From contig JAOZHW010000015.1 in the NCBI GenBank assembly GCA_026014685.1, positions 124,001 through 188,000 of the forward strand: 64,000 nt of DNA, read 5' to 3'. The notes below the pieces were generated by a model. It was not told where the DNA came from and ran no database searches. It saw only the letters and a program-made list of their open reading frames with translations. A program made the position numbers and the translations under genes. Origin of the DNA: Candidatus Bathyarchaeota archaeon. Lineage in GTDB: Archaea; Thermoproteota; Bathyarchaeia; Bathyarchaeales; Bathycorpusculaceae. This document shows positions 24,825 to 33,655 of this stretch, piece by piece (position 1 is the first letter of the stretch; each line of letters starts with the position of its first letter).

Positions 24825-25208
24825 CTAGTACACGAAGGCTAAGAGCCTTCCTCCGATGTTCTTTTCTTCAGCATCCTTGTGAGCGATGACGCCTTGAGAT
24901 GTTGAGACAACCATGATGCCGACGTCGCGGGAGGGAAGGAATTTCTTTTCCCAGTCCTCGTACTCGTCGGCTTTAACTGCAAAGCGTGGCTTTACGGGGC
25001 CGCACTTGTTGATTCTGCCGAGGAGTTGGACTTTGAATTTCCCTTGACGTCCGTCATCGATGAATTCGAATTCGCCTATGTAACCGTTTACTTGCATGAT
25101 GCGTAGAACTCGCCCCAGTAGTTTAGAGGCAGGGCTAATGATGCATTCGCGTTTGTTGCGTGTTTCGTTGTTTATGATGGTTACGAGACCATTTGTTAAA
25201 GTGTCCAT
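24825..25208 (-). CDS. rps8: Small ribosomal subunit protein uS8
   Basis: 127 residues, typical archaeal uS8. [35 protein letters not shown] at the N-terminus and the C-terminal [31 protein letters not shown], which contacts the central domain of 16S rRNA, are intact. It follows uS14 by 17 bases, the conserved uS14-uS8 order. Confidence 0.95.
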   Translation of the reverse strand: MDTLTNGLVTIINNETRNKRECIISPASKLLGRVLRIMQVNGYIGEFEFIDDGRQGKFKVQLLGRINKCGPVKPRFAVKADEYEDWEKKFLPSRDVGIMVVSTSQGVIAHKDAEEKNIGGRLLAFVY

Positions 25209-25225
25209 TTTCTTTCTTTTAGCTC

Positions 25226-25390
25226 CTACTCATATTTCTTGAAACCTAATTTTGGGGCAGCCTCTCTAAAACAGTGCCTACATAAATATAAATTGTAACG
25301 TCGAATAACGGGGCCGTATGAACCGCATCTTTGACATGGACGTGAACCTTTGCCGTATTTTCGTTCTTTCTTGACTTGCTGTTTTCCCAT
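25226..25390 (-). CDS. rps14: Small ribosomal subunit protein uS14 (zinc type)
   Basis: 54 residues, translated by eye because it is very short. It starts [19 protein letters not shown] and holds a CxxC...CxxC zinc knuckle (Cys19-Gln-Arg-Cys22 and Cys37-Arg-His-Cys40), then ends in PKLGFKKYE. This is the archaeal/eukaryotic zinc-binding uS14. It lies between uL5 (16-base gap) and uS8 (17-base gap), as in other archaea. Confidence 0.95.
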   Translation of the reverse strand: MGKQQVKKERKYGKGSRPCQRCGSYGPVIRRYNLYLCRHCFREAAPKLGFKKYE

Positions 25391-25406
25391 ACATTCACAC
25401 TCTGTT

Positions 25407-25946
25407 TTAGACGATTTCGACTCCTAAGGTTTGTTTAATGAAGAGAATCGATTCTTCAGGGGTCAGGACATGCTTTGGACCGATGGATTTGCTTTGGCGC
25501 TTTCTGGTTTTTACTCGTTGACCAGGACGGTTGACAGTGACGCAGATGTCCATTCCGAAGATGCCGATTTCAGGGTCATATTTGACGCCTGGAATTTCGA
25601 TGTGTTCTTTGAGGCCGAAGCTAAAGTTACCACGTACATCGAACGCTCGTCTGGCGAGTTTGTTGTCGACAACTGGAAAGACCTTCTTGAGGAAGTCAAT
25701 TGCTTCCTGCTTGCGCAAGGTCACAACCACCGCGATGGATTCACCTTCACGTATACCGAAGTCGCGGATGGTAGCTTTGGCTTTCTTTTTAACCGGGTTG
25801 CGTCCGGTGATTTCTTTGAGGACTTTGTTAGCTTTCTCTAGTGGTTCGCCTGATTTGCCGACGTTGAGGTTTACGACGACTTTTTCGATGCGGGGTTTAA
25901 GCATCGGGTGTTGTTCCCAGTTCTGCAGGATCGCTTCTTCAGACAA
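25407..25946 (-). CDS. rpl5: Large ribosomal subunit protein uL5
   Basis: 179 residues. Conserved blocks include [49 protein letters not shown] and [15 protein letters not shown]. It binds 5S rRNA in the central protuberance together with uL18. It overlaps eS4 by 8 bases and uses an ATG start. Confidence 0.95.
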   Translation of the reverse strand: MSEEAILQNWEQHPMLKPRIEKVVVNLNVGKSGEPLEKANKVLKEITGRNPVKKKAKATIRDFGIREGESIAVVVTLRKQEAIDFLKKVFPVVDNKLARRAFDVRGNFSFGLKEHIEIPGVKYDPEIGIFGMDICVTVNRPGQRVKTRKRQSKSIGPKHVLTPEESILFIKQTLGVEIV

Positions 25947-26703
25947 CGTTTAGTGCCTCCAGCGTGTTAATCATTGGCGCAGCTTCTCCGATTGAGAACA
26001 CAAAGTCTAAGATGGTTTGGTAGCGTGCTCCGTTTTGGTCTTCGATGATGACTAGGGCTTGGCGACGTTTTTTGGCTTCGGTTTTTTCGATTTCAACGAT
26101 TTTGCCCATTTTGCCGACGTTCTTTCCACCTGTGATAACTGCCAAGTTGCCTTCTTTGATTTTCAATGTTTCAACAACTTGTTTTTCTGGGTATGAGACT
26201 TTGAGTACGTCGAATGTGTCGTAGGTTACTTCAACGGGGTTCTTTGGGTCAGCTACTTTAACAAGAATGACAGAGCCGTCGTGAACTGCGATTTGTACAC
26301 CGTTGTGGACAGTGGATTTGTTTTCGACTCTAAGCAAAGAAAAGTTAGATTCTTCTTTGCTTATTGGAGCCAGATACAATCCCTTGTGAGACGGCATAAC
26401 ACGGTAGTATTTGTTGCTTTCAGGTAAAGAGATAACATCCATTAAACCAACAGGGATATCGTCTTTTTTGTAGACTTTACCGTTAACTAGAACCTTGCCG
26501 TGTGTAAGTATGATTTTGCCTTCTTTTCTTGTTTCAGCAACACCTAGCATATCACGCAACACTAGGGTCAGTGGAACACATTTATGCAGTGAATGTGAAC
26601 CTGAAGAGGGCTTAACAACCCACGGTTTCTCTTTTCTGTGAATTTGCCAGAATGCTGGTGCTGGCTTACGTTTCAGCCTTGCAGTTTTTCCTTTTTTACC
26701 CAA
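25939..26703 (-). CDS. rps4e: Small ribosomal subunit protein eS4
   Basis: 254 residues, slightly longer than the usual 240. It has an N-terminal S4-like RNA-binding domain (LTLVLRDMLGVAETRKEGKIILTHGKVLVNGK), a central domain and a KOW motif (LAVITGGKNVGKMGKIVEIEKTEAKKR). eS4 is archaeal/eukaryotic only and its position between uL24 and uL5 is diagnostic of archaea. It starts one base after the uL24 stop. Confidence 0.95.
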   Translation of the reverse strand: MGKKGKTARLKRKPAPAFWQIHRKEKPWVVKPSSGSHSLHKCVPLTLVLRDMLGVAETRKEGKIILTHGKVLVNGKVYKKDDIPVGLMDVISLPESNKYYRVMPSHKGLYLAPISKEESNFSLLRVENKSTVHNGVQIAVHDGSVILVKVADPKNPVEVTYDTFDVLKVSYPEKQVVETLKIKEGNLAVITGGKNVGKMGKIVEIEKTEAKKRRQALVIIEDQNGARYQTILDFVFSIGEAAPMINTLEALNVV

Positions 26704-26704
26704 T

Positions 26705-27190
26705 TTATTGTCCTCCTTCTTCAGAGGCTTCTTCCGCTACCTTTTCAGGTGCAGCTTCTTTTTCCTCTGTTTGTTTCTTTGCTGCCTTGGCTTTTGCTGC
26801 GGGCTTTGCCTTGGCTGCTTTCTTTGCTGGGGCAGTTTTGCGTCCCAGTATGGTTTCCTTGCGGTATTTATCGTCAAGGTTTAAGGTGCGAATTTGAACT
26901 TTAGATGGATGAACACCTAGGAAGATGTTTGTTCCATCTACTTTTTCGCGTGTTAAACCTTCCATGTAGATGCGGTATGCTTTGAGGTCTACACGCGAAA
27001 CTTTGCCCTCGAATCCTTTGTTGTCGCCGCGTAAGATGCGTACAGTGTCGCCTTTGCGGACTGGGAGGGTTTTTGCTCCTTTCTGGGCTGCGAGTTCACT
27101 TGACAGTGGTGCAGCCATCATTTTGTGCCGTTTGTGAGCTGGAGCGTTGTAGACCATTTTTCTTTGTTTACTAGGATTTTTAACTTGCAT
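26705..27190 (-). CDS. rpl24: Large ribosomal subunit protein uL24 with charged tail
   Basis: 161 residues; archaeal uL24 is usually about 120. The KOW domain is clear (LPVRKGDTVRILRGDNKGFEGKVSRVDLKAYRIYMEG). After GRKTAPAKKAAKAK (from about residue 116) the chain becomes a low-complexity Ala/Lys then Glu-rich tail, like those of uL18 and eL32 in this cluster. uL24 starts rRNA folding during assembly and sits near the tunnel exit. Follows uL14 by 9 bases. Confidence 0.93.
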   Translation of the reverse strand: MQVKNPSKQRKMVYNAPAHKRHKMMAAPLSSELAAQKGAKTLPVRKGDTVRILRGDNKGFEGKVSRVDLKAYRIYMEGLTREKVDGTNIFLGVHPSKVQIRTLNLDDKYRKETILGRKTAPAKKAAKAKPAAKAKAAKKQTEEKEAAPEKVAEEASEEGGQ

Positions 27191-27199
27191 TCTTTACAC

Positions 27200-27643
27200 C
27201 TACACGATTATGCTGGAGGCGCTTGCGATTCTTGGCCAGCGTTCAGCGGCTTCTCTTGCTACTGGACCGCGGATTTCTGAGCCTTTCATTTCGCCTTCAG
27301 GAGTAATGATTACTGCCGCGTTATCTTCAAATTGAACCCAGACGCCATCCACTCTTCGGAATGCACGTCTTTGTCTGACGATGATTGCTTGGAAGATTTT
27401 TTTACGCATGTCTGGTGAGCCTTGGCGTACTGAAACGGTTACTCTGTCGCCGACAGTGGCGGTTGGGTAACGTCTGAGTCTTCCTTTGTAACCCATTGCT
27501 TGAATTAAGCGTAGAACGCGTGCACCTGTGTTGTCGGCGCATCGGAGTTCTGAGCCTGCAACTAGTCCGCGGCTAAGTTTTTGGCCGTGGGACATCATGC
27601 CTTTGGCGATTAAGCCTCTTCCTTTTGCTTTCGCTGCACACAT
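27200..27643 (-). CDS. rpl14: Large ribosomal subunit protein uL14
   Basis: 147 residues. The beta-barrel signature GLVAGSELRCADNTGARVLRLIQ and ATVGDRVTVSVRQGSPDMRKKIF are present, followed by a normal C-terminus (GPVAREAAERWPRIASASSIIV). It forms part of the intersubunit bridge region. One base separates it from uS17. Confidence 0.95.
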   Translation of the reverse strand: MCAAKAKGRGLIAKGMMSHGQKLSRGLVAGSELRCADNTGARVLRLIQAMGYKGRLRRYPTATVGDRVTVSVRQGSPDMRKKIFQAIIVRQRRAFRRVDGVWVQFEDNAAVIITPEGEMKGSEIRGPVAREAAERWPRIASASSIIV

Positions 27644-27644
27644 A

Positions 27645-27965
27645 TTATCGTTCCTCTCCTACTTTCTCAACGACCACAAAAGAAACTGTTTTGCTGAGTG
27701 GTCTGCACTCGGCGATTTTTACGCGGTCGCCTTCTTTGACGTCAATGCAGGGGGGGTTGTGTGATGGGATGTGTCCGTGTCTGCGTTCGTATCGTACGAA
27801 CTTTGAGGAGAACTGTGTGAATTCTCTGTCAACGATAACGGTTTTGTCCATCTTTGCTGAGTGAACTACGCCCTCCAGTACACGTCCGCGGACTGCGAGT
27901 GTGCCGTGGAATGGGCAGTTTTTGTCGTCACAGGTCTTTTTTGGTTGCTTAAAAGTCATCGACAT
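27645..27965 (-). CDS. rps17: Small ribosomal subunit protein uS17
   Basis: 106 residues of archaeal type, with an N-terminal CDDKNCPFHG segment (two Cys and a His) ahead of the OB-fold core (LEGVVHSAKMDKTVIVDREF and FVRYERRHGHIPSHNPPCIDVKEGDRVKIAECRPLSKT). It binds 16S rRNA early in assembly. One base after rnp1. Confidence 0.95.
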   Translation of the reverse strand: MSMTFKQPKKTCDDKNCPFHGTLAVRGRVLEGVVHSAKMDKTVIVDREFTQFSSKFVRYERRHGHIPSHNPPCIDVKEGDRVKIAECRPLSKTVSFVVVEKVGEER

Positions 27966-27966
27966 A

Positions 27967-28248
27967 TTACCATAGCCTCTTTACGCTTTTCTTTAGCCGA
28001 TCTTCTGAGCGGCCGACTAATAGTTTACCGTCAATCTCAACGACTGTACCGTCGCTGAAAGTGAAATCGAAAGTTGCAGCTTCCTTGATTACGCTGCGGG
28101 TTCTTCCTTCACGTTGGAGAAGGAAAGTGTTTCTTGTTTCCCCTACCACTAAGCCGCCGACGCCCATAAGGTTCATGTTTGGGCTTTGGGCGACTACGCC
28201 TTTGGCTCCGATGAATTCGTAACGGATTATGTCAGGGGTTATTTTCAT
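27967..28248 (-). CDS. rnp1: RNase P protein component 1 (Rpp29/Pop4)
   Basis: 93 residues. The Sm-like beta-barrel of Rpp29 is recognised from YEFIGAKGVVAQSPNMNLMGVGGLVVGETRNTF and VEIDGKLLVGRSEDR. It is a protein subunit of archaeal RNase P, which removes 5' leaders from pre-tRNA, and pairs with Rpp21. Its place between uL29 and uS17 is a conserved archaeal feature. It overlaps uL29 by 4 bases. Confidence 0.93.
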   Translation of the reverse strand: MKITPDIIRYEFIGAKGVVAQSPNMNLMGVGGLVVGETRNTFLLQREGRTRSVIKEAATFDFTFSDGTVVEIDGKLLVGRSEDRLKKSVKRLW

Positions 28249-28547
28249 TCGGGAGTTTTCTCCTCAGTTGCTTCTTTTTTGGGCTTTGCTTTTTTTGCTG
28301 GCTTTTGCTCTTTCTTTTCTGGTGCTGAGGGTGCCTTGCGTAGCCCAAGGGCTTGTTCGTTTTGTACGGTTAGGATTTGCGCGATGGTTTTGCGTAGTTG
28401 GCGTATGCGGGTTGGGTTTTCAACTGCGCCTCCTGCGTTAACCATGGTGCGTATGCGTGCAAGTTCCACGCGTAAATCGATTAATCGCTGTTCACGTGCT
28501 TCTGGTGAGAGAGCTTCGATCTCTTTCATGCGCATGATTGGAGCCAT
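28245..28547 (-). CDS. rpl29: Large ribosomal subunit protein uL29
   Basis: 100 residues. The helical hairpin of uL29 is at 1-70 (MKEIEALSPEAREQRLIDLRVELARIRTMV, then NPTRIRQLRKTIAQILTVQNE). The last 30 residues are a Lys/Glu/Pro tail (KKEQKPAKKAKPKKEATEEK), matching the tail style of other proteins in the cluster. It sits at the tunnel exit near the signal recognition particle site. It starts one base after the uS3 stop... its start codon directly abuts uS3. Confidence 0.93.
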   Translation of the reverse strand: MAPIMRMKEIEALSPEAREQRLIDLRVELARIRTMVNAGGAVENPTRIRQLRKTIAQILTVQNEQALGLRKAPSAPEKKEQKPAKKAKPKKEATEEKTPE

Positions 28548-29333
28548 TTACTGTTTTTCCTCCGCGGGTTTTTCTTCAGTTTTAGGTGCAGCTTCAGCTT
28601 TAGGTTCATCTTTGACTTCTTTTGTTTCGGCTGCGGGGGCTTGTTCTGGTGCTGCGGGTTCAGTTGCAGGCGCAGGGGTTGGAGCTGGTGCTGCTGCGAC
28701 TTGTGGAGCGGGTGGTGCAGCGATTTCTTCTTTTGGTTCAGGTGCCATGATTGTGACTTTGTCTGGGAAGTATGCGTCTGGAGGCATGATTTTCACGCGG
28801 ACACCGATCATGCCTGGTTTGAGTTGGACGTGTACTTCTGCTGTTTTCATCGCGCGTAAGGCGGGTTCACCAACGATTGGGTAGTGTCCTGCGCGGAATT
28901 TTTCGAAGCGTGCACGTTCAGTGGTAAGTTTTCCGCTGATGACGATTTCGCATCCGAGTGCACCTGCTTCCATGACTTGGTTAAGTGCCCAGAAACCTGC
29001 GCGTCGGAAGTGTACACCACGCTCTAAAGCGGATGCAACGCGGTTTGCGACGACGTGAGCGTTGAATTCTGGAACTTCAATTTCTGAAACCGAAATCTGT
29101 GGGTTAGCAACTTTAAAGTTGTGTTCCAGTGAAGCGGCGAGTTCTTTGATGGTTTCTCCGCCTCTGCCGATAACTAAGCCTGGGCGCATAGCGTAGATGA
29201 CTACGTGGGTGCCCAAGGGTGTTTTGGATAAGTTTACTCCGCCATATCCGGCTCTTTCAAGTTTTTTTTGCAGAAACTCATCAATTTCTGTTCGTTTAAT
29301 GGATTCTGTTATAAAACGTTTGACTATGCTCAT
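28548..29333 (-). CDS. rps3: Small ribosomal subunit protein uS3 with Ala/Pro/Glu tail
   Basis: 261 residues. The KH domain (THVVIYAMRPGLVIGRGGETIKELAA) and the C-terminal domain (FRAGHYPIVGEPALRAMKTAEVHVQLKPGMIGVRVKI) are intact up to about residue 196. The remaining 65 residues are a disordered Ala/Pro/Glu/Lys tail (APAPTPAPATEPAAPEQAPA). uS3 lines the mRNA entry channel. It directly abuts uL22 upstream and uL29 downstream. Confidence 0.94.
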   Translation of the reverse strand: MSIVKRFITESIKRTEIDEFLQKKLERAGYGGVNLSKTPLGTHVVIYAMRPGLVIGRGGETIKELAASLEHNFKVANPQISVSEIEVPEFNAHVVANRVASALERGVHFRRAGFWALNQVMEAGALGCEIVISGKLTTERARFEKFRAGHYPIVGEPALRAMKTAEVHVQLKPGMIGVRVKIMPPDAYFPDKVTIMAPEPKEEIAAPPAPQVAAAPAPTPAPATEPAAPEQAPAAETKEVKDEPKAEAAPKTEEKPAEEKQ

Positions 29334-29819
29334 TTACTGTTCTCCTGAGGTGGCTTTTTCTTCGAGCACGATTTCAACGTGGGTTAAGACGTCATATTTC
29401 GGTGATGCTCGGCCGTGTGCTCTTGGGGTGTAACGCTTTAGTTTAACGCCCTGATATGCAGCGCTATGCATGACTCTGAGGCGATCCACATCTAGGCCCT
29501 TGTTTTCGGCGTTGGCTTGAGCTGCCTGCAATACGCGGAGGACTTGTTCAGCGGTTTTTACAGGGTACCTGCCGACGCAGCGTTTTTGCATACCGCCTTT
29601 GTGGCCTAATTTTTTAGTGAATCGTGTGTATGGGACTGGCCTTTTTTTGGCTACTACGTCGCGGAGGAAATCTTTGGCCTGTGCAAGATCCATGCCTTTG
29701 ATGGCTTTGGCGACCTCGCGTGCAGCTTTGTGGGATATTTTGAGTTCTCTTCCGCTGGCTTTCGCTGTTTTTTCTGGATTAAGCATTTCGTTGATTATTG
29801 AGTAGCCCCATTTTGGCAT
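29334..29819 (-). CDS. rpl22: Large ribosomal subunit protein uL22
   Basis: 161 residues from the ATG at 29819 (MPKWGYSIINEMLNPEKTA), preceded by CGGAGAAATAATA; a TTG seven codons upstream would place the ribosome-binding site inside the gene. The core ISHKAAREVAKAIKGMDLAQAKDFLRDV and RAHGRASPKYDVLTHVEIVL are typical, and the beta hairpin reaches the exit tunnel. It is the first gene of this cluster; uS19, uL2, uL23, uL4 and uL3, which usually precede it in archaea, are not in the window. Confidence 0.94.
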   Translation of the reverse strand: MPKWGYSIINEMLNPEKTAKASGRELKISHKAAREVAKAIKGMDLAQAKDFLRDVVAKKRPVPYTRFTKKLGHKGGMQKRCVGRYPVKTAEQVLRVLQAAQANAENKGLDVDRLRVMHSAAYQGVKLKRYTPRAHGRASPKYDVLTHVEIVLEEKATSGEQ

Positions 29820-29856
29820 TATTATTTCTCCGATGCGCAATCAAACACGTAAAAGC

Positions 29857-29866
29857 AATTTATATG
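29857..29866 (-). promoter_or_regulatory. TATA box of the uL22-to-uL30 operon
   Basis: On the minus strand CCATATAAATT lies about 38-47 bases before the uL22 ATG. A start site 22-27 bases downstream would give a leader of about 15-20 bases with the ribosome-binding site. It supports uL22 as the true first gene of the unit. Confidence 0.5.
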
Positions 29867-29869
29867 GCT

Positions 29870-30213
29870 TTCCGTATCACAACTAAGATTTTACTCTAAA
29901 CTGAGCAAGTGGTTGTTCCGGCGAAGGAACTATTCGAACGCCATGAGGTGTATAGTTTCACGATTACATTTACTCTTTTATAGTTTACCCAAAAAACTCG
30001 GGTTGCCGCGGAGTTCTAGGTGTTTTTAGGTTTTTTCGTTAGTTGTTGTTGGTGGAAAGTCGCTATACACAACAACCAGTGGGCTTGGCTTTGGTTTCTG
30101 TTTTGGTTTGGGCTGGTTTTAGCGGTTGCAGGCTGGTTGTGGATAGTGGCACAATTAGATTGGGTTTGTGTCTCAAACAGGCCTGCTGCCAATTTGGGCA
30201 TAACTTAAAGAGC
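29870..30213. other. Divergent intergenic region with a partial repeat
   Basis: Between the ribosomal operon and a plus-strand membrane gene. The segment 30045-30150 resembles 120-220. In plus-strand frame 30020-30208 it reads as a 62-residue Trp-rich membrane-like peptide, but the coding potential is weak and the matching copy has a stop. ACAACCAG (30068-30080 region) and CTGGTTGT about 60 bases later form an inverted repeat. No RNA gene recognised. Confidence 0.35.
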
Positions 30214-30534
30214 ATGCGACCCCACTCAAACGCAGGTATAACCTTGAAAAACTGGAAAACCATCGGAAAAATAGCCACCTTCTTTGCCATCGCAACCTTC
30301 GTTTTCACCGCTTTCCAAGCCGCAACAACATACCTCCTACTCGCATTGTACAGCACCGGCGCCCCCGCAGAATACATCATCCTATACGTCCTCAACACCA
30401 TAACACCTTACCTGGTAATTGCAGTGCTCTCACTAATCGTTGCAGTCATGGCTAAAGGAGAAGGAGAAGAACAGCAACAAGAAGAAGCATTACCTCAAGA
30501 GGAAGAAGAACAAACCCCAGAGGTCAATGCCTAA
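30214..30534 (+). CDS. Small two-helix membrane protein
   Basis: 106 residues from the ATG at 30214. Two transmembrane helices are evident (about 17-44, IATFFAIATFVFTAFQAATTYLL, and 50-78, IILYVLNTITPYLVIAVLSLIV), followed by an acidic Gln/Glu-rich tail (EGEEQQQEEALPQEEEEQ). The same frame is open to 30043, but the extra residues look non-coding and overlap the repeat-like segment. Family not recognised. It ends 98 bases before hypE. Confidence 0.6.
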   Translation: MRPHSNAGITLKNWKTIGKIATFFAIATFVFTAFQAATTYLLLALYSTGAPAEYIILYVLNTITPYLVIAVLSLIVAVMAKGEGEEQQQEEALPQEEEEQTPEVNA

Positions 30535-30632
30535 ATTTTTCTACCCCCACTTACGGGATTTTTGCGATGCGTTTATTTCAGTCATTTAGGGTAGTCTATT
30601 CAAGCAAAAAACCCCAAAGAGCCCGATAAACC

Positions 30633-31694
30633 ATGGAAAAAACTGAGAAAATCACTATGTTGCATGGCGCAGGAGGCACCGTCATGCATGACCTCGTCAA
30701 AAACTACATCGTAAAAGCGTTTGGCGGCATCGGCAACGCGGAAGTTCCCCTTGAAGCCATGGACGACGCAGCAGTCGTCGGCGACATAGTTTTCAAAAGT
30801 GATTCCCACGCAGTGAAACCCATCTTTTTCCCCGGCGGAGACATCGGGCGCATAGCCATCTCAGGCACTGTCAACGACATCAGCTGTTTGGGTGCGCAGC
30901 CGTTTGCGTTGGCGTGTGGGCTTGTTTTGGAGGAGGGGTTGGCGCTTTCGGATTTAGAGCGCATCCTCGCAAGCATGCGGGAAGCGTGCCTGGAAGCCGA
31001 CGTGGGCATCGTCACAGGCGACACTAAAGTCGTCGAAAGGGGCGCGTTAGGCGGCTGTGTTATGAATGTTTCAGGCATCGGTAAACGCACCCCTGCTTTA
31101 GATCACAACCTCACAATAGTCAAGAAAAAACGGGAACTCAACGCCCGCTGGACATTGGATTCAAACCTTGCCGCAGGAGACAAAATCATCCTATTGGGCG
31201 CTATAGGGGACCATGGAATCGCTGTGCTTTCGGCGCAGCAGGGGCTAAAGTTTGGCAGCGAAATCAAATCCGACGTTAAACCCCTAAACCGCATGGCACA
31301 GGCGCTCCTCGGCGAGGTAGGCGGGGTTGTCGCCATGAAAGACCCCACCCGTGGGGGTTTGGCAGATGCGCTAAACGAGTGGACAGAAAAATCCCACATC
31401 GGCATCTTAACCCACGAAGACAAAATCCCCATCCACCCAGACGTGCAAGCTGCGTGCGAAATGCTCGGCTTGGACCCGCTTGAAATCGGTAACGAAGGTA
31501 AACTCATCATAGGAGTCATCCCAGAAAAAGCACAGGAAGCGCTAGAGTTTCTGCGGGGAACCCCTCAGGGCAGAGAGGCACAGATAATTGGGGAAGCTAC
31601 GGCGGAGTTTAGGAGGGTTGCGATGCAGACGGCGGTTGGAGGAAAGCGGATTATTGCTCGTCCAGTGGGTGACCCTGTGCCGCGCATCTGCTGA
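30633..31694 (+). CDS. hypE: Hydrogenase maturation protein HypE
   Basis: 353 residues. The N-terminal ITMLHGAGGTVMHDLV, the ATP-binding DDAAVV and GGDIGRIAISGTVNDISCLG blocks, the KDPTRGGLADALNEW segment and the C-terminal VPRIC are all diagnostic. The terminal Cys receives a carbamoyl group from HypF and dehydrates it to thiocyanate, giving the CN ligand for the [NiFe] centre. It lies apart from hypF-C-D, which are on the other strand from 33838; no hydrogenase subunits, hypA or hypB are present. Confidence 0.95.
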   Translation: MEKTEKITMLHGAGGTVMHDLVKNYIVKAFGGIGNAEVPLEAMDDAAVVGDIVFKSDSHAVKPIFFPGGDIGRIAISGTVNDISCLGAQPFALACGLVLEEGLALSDLERILASMREACLEADVGIVTGDTKVVERGALGGCVMNVSGIGKRTPALDHNLTIVKKKRELNARWTLDSNLAAGDKIILLGAIGDHGIAVLSAQQGLKFGSEIKSDVKPLNRMAQALLGEVGGVVAMKDPTRGGLADALNEWTEKSHIGILTHEDKIPIHPDVQAACEMLGLDPLEIGNEGKLIIGVIPEKAQEALEFLRGTPQGREAQIIGEATAEFRRVAMQTAVGGKRIIARPVGDPVPRIC

Positions 31695-31779
31695 TGAATC
31701 GAGTGCGTGTTCCTTAGCCCAAATCAGGGTATTTTGCAAAAATTAATAAAAAACATACGCCGAAAAGCTACAGAAGCAT

Positions 31780-33372
31780 ATGCTAAACTTAGACCCCGGC
31801 AGGTTTGGGCTTAAGCGATGGCACATACTACTCCTAACCCTTTTTGTCGTCTGCGCCGTAGGTTTCTCGATACATTTAACGTACATGAGCGCGGTGTGGG
31901 ATGAAACAGTACGCCTTCTAGGCGGATTTATGATCTACCAAGGCAGAATCAGCGAGTACCTCATGTTTACGCGGTATCCGCCCTTGATGGATTTTGTCAC
32001 CGCAGGCTACTTCGGCGTCTTTGGAGCCAGCGTTTTCTCGGCGCGGCTGGTTTCCGTAACTTTTTCTCTACTCACGTTGGCAGCGGTGTTTGCGCTTGCC
32101 TCCAAAGCGTACGGGCGTAAAGTGGCGTTTGTTTCCTGCGCTATACTGGCGACTATGCCAGGCTACATTTTCATCTCACGAGTGGCGCTTCTCGACATTC
32201 CCATCACTTTTTTCTTCACGGCCACGCTTCTGATGTTTTTGGTTTGGTTGCATAGCGGAAAAAACAGCGCTATAATTCTCTGTGGATTACTGTTGGGGTT
32301 GGCGACTTTGACGAAGTATCAAGCCATCGTCGCGGGGTTGGTTATTTTGGTTGCTTTGCCGCTGCTTTTCTACCGCAACAACTACTTCAAAGCTAAAATT
32401 TCCCGTTTTCCGCTTCTGCTTGCGTCTGCGGCGGTAATAATTGTGCCCACGTTGGTGTGGATTTATTCGTCGGGGATTTTGTGGCAGTGGCTGGGGCTGA
32501 TGCAGTCAAGCGACACCTTAACCAACGTTTACGGCGCCCGTTTCCCCCTACCGATTTTCTACATGCTAGAAACAACCATGCCCTTTGACTACATGCATCC
32601 AATTCTGCTGCCTGTTTTTGTAATGGGTTTGTTGGGGCTTGGTTTCTTGGTTTGGCGCCGAAAACCAGAAGACAAACTCCTGCTCGTGTGGTTTGCTGTA
32701 GTGTATGTCTTTTTTACTTTTGTGGGAACAAGAAGTTGGCGTTACGTGATGCCCTTTTTTCCAGTTTTAGCCATCTCAGCATCCAACCTAATCATATTTC
32801 TATACGCAAAGTTTGCCGACATCTGGCGTTCTGCACAGACGCCTTCGAACAAAAAGTTTGTTGCTAAGCTGTCGGCGGGCGTTCTAATTTGCTTATCTGG
32901 GGGTGTGCTTGTTGCCAGCGTGGTTGACGCGTATAGTTGGATATCTGAAGACTCCAAATACATCGAGTTACCTGAGACGGTTAACTACATAGCAGAAAGG
33001 TTGGGGCAAGACGATGCAGTGATGGTGGTATGTGGAGTTAACTTGGTGAACCAGAAAGGTGTTGAGTTCTACTTGAAAGCCTACGAATCTAAAACCAATA
33101 AAGTGCTGCTCTACCCACTTGAACCAGCAGACACCTACACCCCGAACTTCAACATAACCACCCTGACCAAGCTATGCAAAACCAACAACGTCAAATACCT
33201 GATTCTCTTCGAAAACCGAGGCGAAACCTACTACAACTCAACCTTGACGGCGGCGTCAATAGGGGAATTAATACGGGATAGCGGCGAATTTAGCCACGAG
33301 GCAACAATTGGGGTGAAACCTAACAGATTTTTTGTGTTCCAAGTTAACGGCACAGCAAACACCGTGGGTTAG
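31780..33372 (+). CDS. GT39-like membrane glycosyltransferase
   Basis: 530 residues with about ten transmembrane helices in the first 390, then a soluble C-terminal domain. The first extracytoplasmic loop has MSAVWDETVRLLGGFM, the acidic Asp-Glu pair expected in GT-C enzymes, followed by TRYPPLMDFVTAGYFGVFGASVFSARLVS, as in the PMT/ArnT group. Such enzymes move a sugar from a polyprenyl phosphate donor to protein or lipid outside the membrane. It begins 85 bases after hypE, but shares no evident function with it. Acceptor unknown. Confidence 0.8.
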   Translation: MLNLDPGRFGLKRWHILLLTLFVVCAVGFSIHLTYMSAVWDETVRLLGGFMIYQGRISEYLMFTRYPPLMDFVTAGYFGVFGASVFSARLVSVTFSLLTLAAVFALASKAYGRKVAFVSCAILATMPGYIFISRVALLDIPITFFFTATLLMFLVWLHSGKNSAIILCGLLLGLATLTKYQAIVAGLVILVALPLLFYRNNYFKAKISRFPLLLASAAVIIVPTLVWIYSSGILWQWLGLMQSSDTLTNVYGARFPLPIFYMLETTMPFDYMHPILLPVFVMGLLGLGFLVWRRKPEDKLLLVWFAVVYVFFTFVGTRSWRYVMPFFPVLAISASNLIIFLYAKFADIWRSAQTPSNKKFVAKLSAGVLICLSGGVLVASVVDAYSWISEDSKYIELPETVNYIAERLGQDDAVMVVCGVNLVNQKGVEFYLKAYESKTNKVLLYPLEPADTYTPNFNITTLTKLCKTNNVKYLILFENRGETYYNSTLTAASIGELIRDSGEFSHEATIGVKPNRFFVFQVNGTANTVG

Positions 33373-33655
33373 TTGAATCAAGGGTCAGTTTGTCTGCTGG
33401 TTTGTTGTTGCATGGATGTACCAACATCGGTATTTATGGCACAAAACAAAGTAGTAAGTTAAGGACGCTTAAACGCAGGTGTTTCCCCTCTCTCTTCCTG
33501 AACTTCCCTTCTTGCGTTTAAGCTCTCCTTTAATTTATCGTTTACAACGTTTTAGTGGCAAGTTAGGGCATAAAACGATAGACCGCTGAGACGACATTAA
33601 GAATATAATCAGTGACGCAATGTTATGTATAAACCAAATTTAGAGGGGAAACAGC

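Noticed and set aside
29900-29990. A possible tRNA-like segment upstream of the ribosomal operon (GGTTGTTCCGGCGAAGGAACTATTCGAA)
   Set aside because: A T-loop-like piece is present, but acceptor, D and anticodon stems could not be formed.
30043-30213. Upstream extension of the small membrane protein to 30043
   Set aside because: The added residues are unlike a protein and overlap the repeat-like segment; the ATG at 30214 gives a clean two-helix protein.
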